Shown here: positions 6,028 to 10,284 of the stretch, one piece after another
Numbering within the stretch: the stretch's first letter is position 1
Layout: every line of letters starts with the position of its first letter
NCBI GenBank assembly: GCA_024401945.1
Contig: JAKSKC010000043.1
Coordinates: 1-10,284, forward strand
From: Bacteroidales bacterium
GTDB lineage: Bacteria > Bacteroidota > Bacteroidia > Bacteroidales > UBA932
Direction of reading: 5' to 3'
Length of the DNA stretch: 10,284 nt
Translations under genes and position numbers: made by a program
Notes under the pieces: model-generated
Databases searched by the model: none
Told to the model about the DNA's origin: nothing
What the model saw: only the letters and a program-made list of their open reading frames with translations

Positions 6028-7359
6028 CTATTTGTCCCCGAGTACCGTGCGTTCGGCAACCTTGCGCAGATATGCGCAGGTTTCAGGGTCAAGTGCGAAA
6101 TCCGCAGCCTTGGTGAACGGGGTCCCGAAGATTACGAGATAGTTGACGCAGGACTTGAGGTAGGCCCCGTATGCTGCCGGATGGTGGTCATCCGTACTGT
6201 AGATCACGATGTCAGGACGCTCTGAACGCACCACTGCGAATGCCTGTGCGATAGGGGATACCGTGGCCCCGATCTTGTCGGCAAGGGCCTTCGCCCCGGC
6301 AGTGGCGCAGCTGTCGAATGCCTCGTAGCTTCCGAATCCGCCGTAGTCTTCCTGGAGGAAAGCCCAGGTCTGTTCATATATGAACTTGCAGTCAGGTGAA
6401 AAATGCCTGATCACGGTCGCGATGGTTCCGGTATAGTCCATCACGTCCTTCTGGCCGTCCCTGCCGTAGCGCGCCGCCTGTGTGCTCTGGTCCTGGAGGA
6501 TGACATATTCATATCCTCCTTCGCTTATGACATCCAGGCTTTTCGGGAGCCCGAGGTGACTTCTGAAACGTGCACCTGGGTACGCGCTGACCCTCATATC
6601 GAGGAAATGTCCCTCCTGGAACGCAAGCTCCTTGAGAATGAAATCGGCCGCATTCACGAAGGTGAAGGAATTGCCGAGCCAGGCCACCTTAGTGGTGTCC
6701 TTCGGAGCCTGGTTGCCGGCCAGCGAGGCATAGGCGCCGATATATCCGTAGGTCAGGATGCGTACGGCCGCATCTCCTTCAGGCTTCGAGATGCTTCCGC
6801 CGTTGCAGGCATAGTCCCCGACCACCCTGAGGCGGACGAGAAGTTCCCCGTCACTGACCGCTTTCCGGAAAGGAAGGGTCTGGATGATGCTGCAGTGATG
6901 GTTGTCATCCCCGGTGCATTTGACATTGTATCTCAGCTTCGGATTCTCCGGAACCTGATGGAGGTCGCATTCGGATGTCGTCCACTTCTTACCGTCCAGA
7001 TATTCCACGACATAGTATTTCGGAGAAAACGGCTTGGAACCCATCACAAGGTCCACTTCAACGTATCCTCCCTTGAAATCCTTCACAGGGATGTGGAATG
7101 TCCAGCTGTCATTCTCCCTCAGACCTTCCACGCAGGGCATCTGGGATGCGGCTATCTTGTACTCAAGTTTCCCGTTCCTGCTCTCGGCAGTGATGTAGGC
7201 CGAACCCCCGTCCAGTGCGGGAGCCTTGTGCTCATTGATCCACTGCTGTTCGAAACGTTCGGTCTTGGACCTCATGAAAATCCACTTTCCTGCAAGTTCC
7301 TGTGCGGAAAGTCCAAATGATGCAACCAGTGCAATTGCGGCTATTATTAATTTTTTCAT
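6028..7359 (-). CDS. Secreted SGNH-type hydrolase with N-terminal accessory domain
   Basis: The product is 443 residues. Although the frame stays open for another 128 codons upstream, I start at the ATG at 7359 because it begins a good type I signal peptide (MKK, hydrophobic core, cleavage likely after GLSA at residue 19). Residues 20-215 form a beta-rich domain I cannot name. Residues 222-443 are an SGNH hydrolase of the DUF4886-like kind: block I WLGNSFT (nucleophile Ser231), a Gly at 262 in AYPGA, VILQDQS (286-292) in place of the block III Asn, and block V TDDHHP (Asp390, His393). Such enzymes are usually esterases, often removing acyl groups from carbohydrates; the substrate here is unknown. 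It should be periplasmic or exported. It is transcribed alone, divergent from the nucleotidase gene, and ends at a terminator. Catalytic residues appear complete. Confidence 0.85.
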   Translation of the reverse strand: MKKLIIAAIALVASFGLSAQELAGKWIFMRSKTERFEQQWINEHKAPALDGGSAYITAESRNGKLEYKIAASQMPCVEGLRENDSWTFHIPVKDFKGGYVEVDLVMGSKPFSPKYYVVEYLDGKKWTTSECDLHQVPENPKLRYNVKCTGDDNHHCSIIQTLPFRKAVSDGELLVRLRVVGDYACNGGSISKPEGDAAVRILTYGYIGAYASLAGNQAPKDTTKVAWLGNSFTFVNAADFILKELAFQEGHFLDMRVSAYPGARFRSHLGLPKSLDVISEGGYEYVILQDQSTQAARYGRDGQKDVMDYTGTIATVIRHFSPDCKFIYEQTWAFLQEDYGGFGSYEAFDSCATAGAKALADKIGATVSPIAQAFAVVRSERPDIVIYSTDDHHPAAYGAYLKSCVNYLVIFGTPFTKAADFALDPETCAYLRKVAERTVLGDK

Positions 7360-7363
7360 ACGG

Positions 7364-7371
7364 TGAAGATA
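7364..7371 (-). promoter_or_regulatory. Possible -7 box for the hydrolase gene
   Basis: On the minus strand it reads TATCTTCA, six of the eight positions of the Bacteroidota TAnnTTTG box counting the two free ones, and is 4 bases from the ATG. No matching -33 element is evident, so this is a weak call. Confidence 0.3.
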
Positions 7372-7391
7372 AGTAAAAAACACTAATTGTT

Positions 7392-7399
7392 TATCTTTG
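7392..7399 (+). promoter_or_regulatory. -7 promoter box for the nucleotidase gene
   Basis: TATCTTTG matches the Bacteroidota TAnnTTTG consensus exactly and ends 5 bases before the ATG at 7405. With transcription normally starting a few bases past this box, the mRNA would be leaderless or nearly so. No clear TTTG is found 19-21 bases upstream. Confidence 0.6.
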
Positions 7400-7404
7400 T
7401 AACA

Positions 7405-9036
7405 ATGAAAAACATCTCTTTCCCAATATCTTTCATGGCCGTCGTCCTGGCGGCTGTGATGTTGTGCAGTTGTGGAAGGGATGATACTGTCCCCCAGGCG
7501 GGTGACCTGAACGACAAGCCCATCGTCATCCTGTATGACAACGATGTCCATTGCTCGGTTGACGGTTATTCCGCGATTGCCGGTCTCAGGGACAGGCTGG
7601 AGGCTTCCGGAACTGCCTATGTAGCTCTGGTTTCCTGCGGGGATTTCCTTCAGGGCGGATCGATGGGCGTGCTTTCCAGAGGTGAATTCATTGTGGATAT
7701 AATGAATGCGGCCGGTTACGACGTCGTGACGATAGGAAACCACGAGTTCGATTATGGTTATGAGAGGCTCAAGGGGATGACGGACAGGCTGAAGGCCGGA
7801 GTCACCTGCGCCAATTATGTCCGCTGTGCAGACGGCAGCCCTGTGTACGCCCCGTACATAATCAAGCAGATGGGCAGGAAGAAAGTCGCCTTCATAGGTG
7901 TCGTGACCCCGTCAGCCATATATTCCGAGAGCTACGCCTTCTATGATAACAGCCACAGGCAGCTGTTCGACCTTATGGACGATCAGCTCAACAGCTTGAT
8001 ACAGGATTCAGTTGATGCTGCAAGGCGGGAAGGTGCCGACTATGTCATCCTTCTGTCCCATCTGGGACCGGAAAGAGACAGCTGCAAGTCCAATTCCCTG
8101 ACCGTCATTGCCGGCACGACCGGTATAGATGCGGTGCTTGACGGGCATACCCACACCGTGATGTACGAGAAATGGTATGAAAATGCCGGAGGAAAGCAGG
8201 TTCTCCTTACACAGACCGGGAGCAATTTCAAGAACATCGGCCAGCTCACCATAACGAATGAAGGCAGAATCTATTCCGTATGCACGCCGCTTTCGTACAT
8301 CCCGGATGAGAGTTCAAAGGTGAAGGCGGAGATAGACAGGTGCAAGGCGGAGTGCGATGAACTGATGGACGGGGTGCTTTCCTACAGCACTTTCCCGATA
8401 GGCATATTCAGCGACAGCGGGGTCCGTATTTCGCGCAATGCGGAGTGCTCTCTGGGTGATCTCGCCGCCGATGCGCTGCGTGATGCCACCGGAGCTGACA
8501 TAGGACTGATGAACGGTGGAGGCATAAGCGGATCCCTCCCGTCGGGAAAGATCACCTGGAGGAATGTCTACGATATCTTCCCCTTCGGCAACACTGTCGT
8601 CACAGTCCTGGCCACAGGCCAGCAGATAATCGACCATCTTGAAATATGCTCCGTCTATTGTCCGAATGAGAACGGGTCGTTCATGCAGGTGTCAGGACTG
8701 AGCTACAAGGTGAACACCAGTTTCCGGAACAAGATATACGTGAATTCCTCCACGGGAGAAATCAGGGTGGAGGGAGGCCGGCGCGTCTCCTTGGTGAAGG
8801 TGGAGGACGAGGATGGCAATATGGTCGCGATCGACCCGCAGAAGCAGTATCTGGTGGCTACAATCAACTACGTGGTTGACAGTGCGCAGACTTTCCCTGT
8901 CCTGGCCGTATGCGAAAGGGTTTCGGAAGACATTATGACGGATTCCGAATGCGTGGGATACTATCTTCAGTCCTTCGAAGGGGAGGTCCCCCGTATTTAC
9001 GGCGCGCCTCAGGGACGGATAGGGATCATCAAATAG
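7405..9036 (+). CDS. UshA/5'-nucleotidase-family lipoprotein
   Basis: The 543-residue product starts at ATG 7405; an in-frame TTG at 7387 lies before the promoter box and is unlikely to be used. Residues 1-23 are a lipoprotein signal ending LCSC (Cys23), followed by GRDD. The N-terminal metallophosphoesterase domain (about 39-260) has DNDVH (45-49), GDFLQGG (79-85), GNHEFDYG (111-118), LSHLG (217-221) and DGHTH (246-250), the full set of two-metal ligands. The C-terminal 5'-nucleotidase domain (about 330-525) has SLGDLAADALR, NGGGISGSLPSG, PFGNTVV and FMQVSGLSY. The family removes phosphate from extracytoplasmic nucleotides or related esters. Some nucleotide-binding positions are unusual: Ser375 replaces the usual Arg of NGGGIR, and the GGDG loop near 493 is absent. 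A glycosyltransferase follows at 18 bp. Confidence 0.92.
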   Translation: MKNISFPISFMAVVLAAVMLCSCGRDDTVPQAGDLNDKPIVILYDNDVHCSVDGYSAIAGLRDRLEASGTAYVALVSCGDFLQGGSMGVLSRGEFIVDIMNAAGYDVVTIGNHEFDYGYERLKGMTDRLKAGVTCANYVRCADGSPVYAPYIIKQMGRKKVAFIGVVTPSAIYSESYAFYDNSHRQLFDLMDDQLNSLIQDSVDAARREGADYVILLSHLGPERDSCKSNSLTVIAGTTGIDAVLDGHTHTVMYEKWYENAGGKQVLLTQTGSNFKNIGQLTITNEGRIYSVCTPLSYIPDESSKVKAEIDRCKAECDELMDGVLSYSTFPIGIFSDSGVRISRNAECSLGDLAADALRDATGADIGLMNGGGISGSLPSGKITWRNVYDIFPFGNTVVTVLATGQQIIDHLEICSVYCPNENGSFMQVSGLSYKVNTSFRNKIYVNSSTGEIRVEGGRRVSLVKVEDEDGNMVAIDPQKQYLVATINYVVDSAQTFPVLAVCERVSEDIMTDSECVGYYLQSFEGEVPRIYGAPQGRIGIIK

Positions 9037-9054
9037 GATCAGCAAGACAAGATT

Positions 9055-10068
9055 ATGGGGAAATGTCCTGAAATATCTGTAATAATGCCCGTCTACAATG
9101 GCGAAGGGTATCTCCGGGAAGCAATAGAGAGCGTCCTGTGCCAGACATTCGGGGATTTCGAACTGATAATCATAAACGACGGTTCCACCGACTCGAGCGA
9201 GCGGATAATCAAGTCATTCGATGACGGCAGGATAGTGTACCTGCGGAACGAAACCAACCTCAAACTCATCTCAACGCTCAACAGAGGGGTTGAAGTTGCA
9301 AAAGGAAACTACATCGCCAGGATGGATGCGGATGACCGCTGCATGCCGGACAGATTCGAGAAGCAGATAAGATTCCTTGAATCACACAAGGACATTGATC
9401 TCTGCGGGTCCTGGGCCCATCTCATCAATCTCCAAGGAAGCAGGACCGGCCGGCTCAGGAACGTCTGCGACCCTGAGCTGATATCCTGCCTGTTGCTTTT
9501 CACCTGTCCTTTGCTCCATCCTTCCGTGATGGGGAGGGCATCTGTTTTCAAAGAAAATCCGTACAATCCGGAGATGCTCCACATAGAGGATATTGAATTG
9601 TGGGGCAGGCTGTCCGGGAGAGGGACCGCAATCACCAATATCCCGGAGTATCTTCTGGAATACCGCTGGCACGACAGCAATGTTTCAGTGCGGAACAGTG
9701 ATTTCCAGTACCGGGCCAAATGCGACCTTCTCAAAACCCGGCTGGCATCCCTGCTTGGCAGGGAACCCGGTCCCGATGAAATGTTCCTTCACGAGTTTTC
9801 ATTCAACCTGTACAGCAAGGGACACAAATGCGCCGATGAAACACTGGCATCGAGGGTTCCTGATGAGAGGGATTGGCTCATCAACCTGTCTGCCTTGAAC
9901 GCTGAAAGGAAATCCTATCCTGAAACAGGCTTCAATGCCGTCCTGCTGAGCAGGTGGATAGTAGTGTGCATCGCCTTCCGGAAATTTGCACAGCTTCCGG
10001 CACTCCCTCTGCGCTTTTACAATCCGGCCGTCGTATTCAAGGCAGCGCAGCTCCTGATTCAGAAATAA
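9055..10068 (+). CDS. Family 2 glycosyltransferase
   Basis: The 337-residue product has a GT-A fold typical of GT2 enzymes: ISVIMPVYNGEGYLREAIES (7-26), IIINDGSTD (38-46), ARMDADD (88-94, carrying the DxD metal and nucleotide-sugar site) and a later HIEDIELWGRL (176-186), whose acidic pair is typical of the catalytic-base region. YRWHDSNVS (203-211) is a common closing motif in the group. There is no signal peptide and no clear membrane segment, so it probably works on the cytosolic face of the membrane, transferring a sugar to a lipid-linked glycan or surface polysaccharide precursor; the sugar cannot be predicted. It starts 18 bp after the nucleotidase stop and is probably on the same transcript. 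It faces a gene entering from the right edge. Confidence 0.93.
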   Translation: MGKCPEISVIMPVYNGEGYLREAIESVLCQTFGDFELIIINDGSTDSSERIIKSFDDGRIVYLRNETNLKLISTLNRGVEVAKGNYIARMDADDRCMPDRFEKQIRFLESHKDIDLCGSWAHLINLQGSRTGRLRNVCDPELISCLLLFTCPLLHPSVMGRASVFKENPYNPEMLHIEDIELWGRLSGRGTAITNIPEYLLEYRWHDSNVSVRNSDFQYRAKCDLLKTRLASLLGREPGPDEMFLHEFSFNLYSKGHKCADETLASRVPDERDWLINLSALNAERKSYPETGFNAVLLSRWIVVCIAFRKFAQLPALPLRFYNPAVVFKAAQLLIQK

Positions 10069-10122
10069 CATCGCCATAAACAAACAAAATAATTTCCATA
10101 TTTTACATAACGAGCACTAGTG

Positions 10123-10284
10123 TTACTGTGGGTTCAATACAGATTCGTATATTTTTTCAAGATGGCGGGCGGTATCGCTCAGGCATAGTCTATGTTGGAT
10201 AAATGCCGAGTTCAAAAGATCAGGATTAATTCTTGTTTTTTTCTCCGACATTGCAATATCTGCCCATATCCTAGGCATTTCATT
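10123..10284 (-). CDS. C-terminal fragment of unidentified protein (possibly a glycosyltransferase)
   Basis: On the minus strand a frame is open from the window edge to a TAA at 10123-10125, giving 53 residues. It begins NEMPRIWADIAMSEK and ends with an amphipathic segment, CLSDTARHLEKIYESVL, then NPQ. That closing helix resembles the end of GT4/GT1-type glycosyltransferases, and its neighbour is a glycosyltransferase, but the fragment is too short to name with confidence. It converges on the GT2 gene across a 54-bp gap. Its DNA is visibly richer in A and T than the genes to the left. The 5' part is beyond the window. Confidence 0.55.
   Translation of the reverse strand, partial: NEMPRIWADIAMSEKKTRINPDLLNSAFIQHRLCLSDTARHLEKIYESVLNPQ

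Noticed and set aside
6403..7320. 305-codon plus-strand open frame antisense to the hydrolase
   Set aside because: No recognisable motif; it mirrors the codon structure of the well-supported hydrolase on the other strand.
7360..7743. 128-codon upstream extension of the hydrolase frame on the minus strand
   Set aside because: It overlaps the start of the nucleotidase gene in antisense, and the ATG at 7359 begins a clean signal peptide, so the extension is a chance open frame.
10069..10122. Terminator between the convergent genes at the right end
   Set aside because: The gap is AT-rich with an 8-bp palindrome but no GC-rich stem followed by a T-tract on either strand.
1..10284. Defence system, CRISPR array, transposon or toxin-antitoxin pair
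   Set aside because: No tandem spaced repeats, transposase or integrase motifs, terminal inverted repeats or paired small toxin-like genes were found.

Overview
The window looks like chromosomal DNA of a Bacteroidota member, most likely Bacteroidales; I cannot fix the genus. The reasons are: genes packed tightly with almost no Shine-Dalgarno sequences, Bacteroidota-type -7 boxes (TAnnTTTG) upstream of two genes, lipoproteins with short type II signals, a tricorn-like S41 protease, and a Uup-type ABC-F protein with Bacteroidetes-like motifs. The coding DNA is moderately GC-rich, except for the last ~200 bases, which are clearly richer in A and T.

Layout. (1) 1-3742, plus strand: the 3' end of a tricorn-like S41 peptidase with a PDZ domain, a small unrecognised lipoprotein, a 6-phosphofructokinase (pfkA) and a GntP-family permease. 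The last three gaps are 17, 12 and 8 bp, and the whole block could be one transcript. (2) 3751-5856, minus strand, convergent with the permease at 8 bp: a two-gene operon of a YegP-like duplicated DUF1508 protein followed by a Uup-type ABC-F ATPase, with a good -7 box ahead of it. (3) 6028-7359, minus strand: a secreted SGNH-type hydrolase with an extra N-terminal domain, followed by a convincing Rho-independent terminator. (4) 7405-10068, plus strand, divergent from the hydrolase across 45 bp: a UshA/5'-nucleotidase-family lipoprotein and a family 2 glycosyltransferase. (5) 10123-10284, minus strand: the C-terminal tail of an unidentified protein, entering from the right edge.

How it fits together. 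The window mixes housekeeping functions (a glycolytic kinase, an organic-acid permease, an ABC-F translation factor) with envelope functions (lipoproteins, periplasmic or surface hydrolases, a glycosyltransferase). The right edge may be the start of a surface-polysaccharide locus. I see no CRISPR array, tRNA, rRNA, insertion sequence, prophage or clear defence system, and no strong evidence for an undescribed multi-gene system. The points most worth following are replaced active-site residues in three otherwise well-conserved enzymes (pfkA, the nucleotidase, the S41 protease), the mirrored divergent promoters that would give nearly leaderless mRNAs, the hybrid hydrolase, and the near-identical DNA repeats inside yegP.
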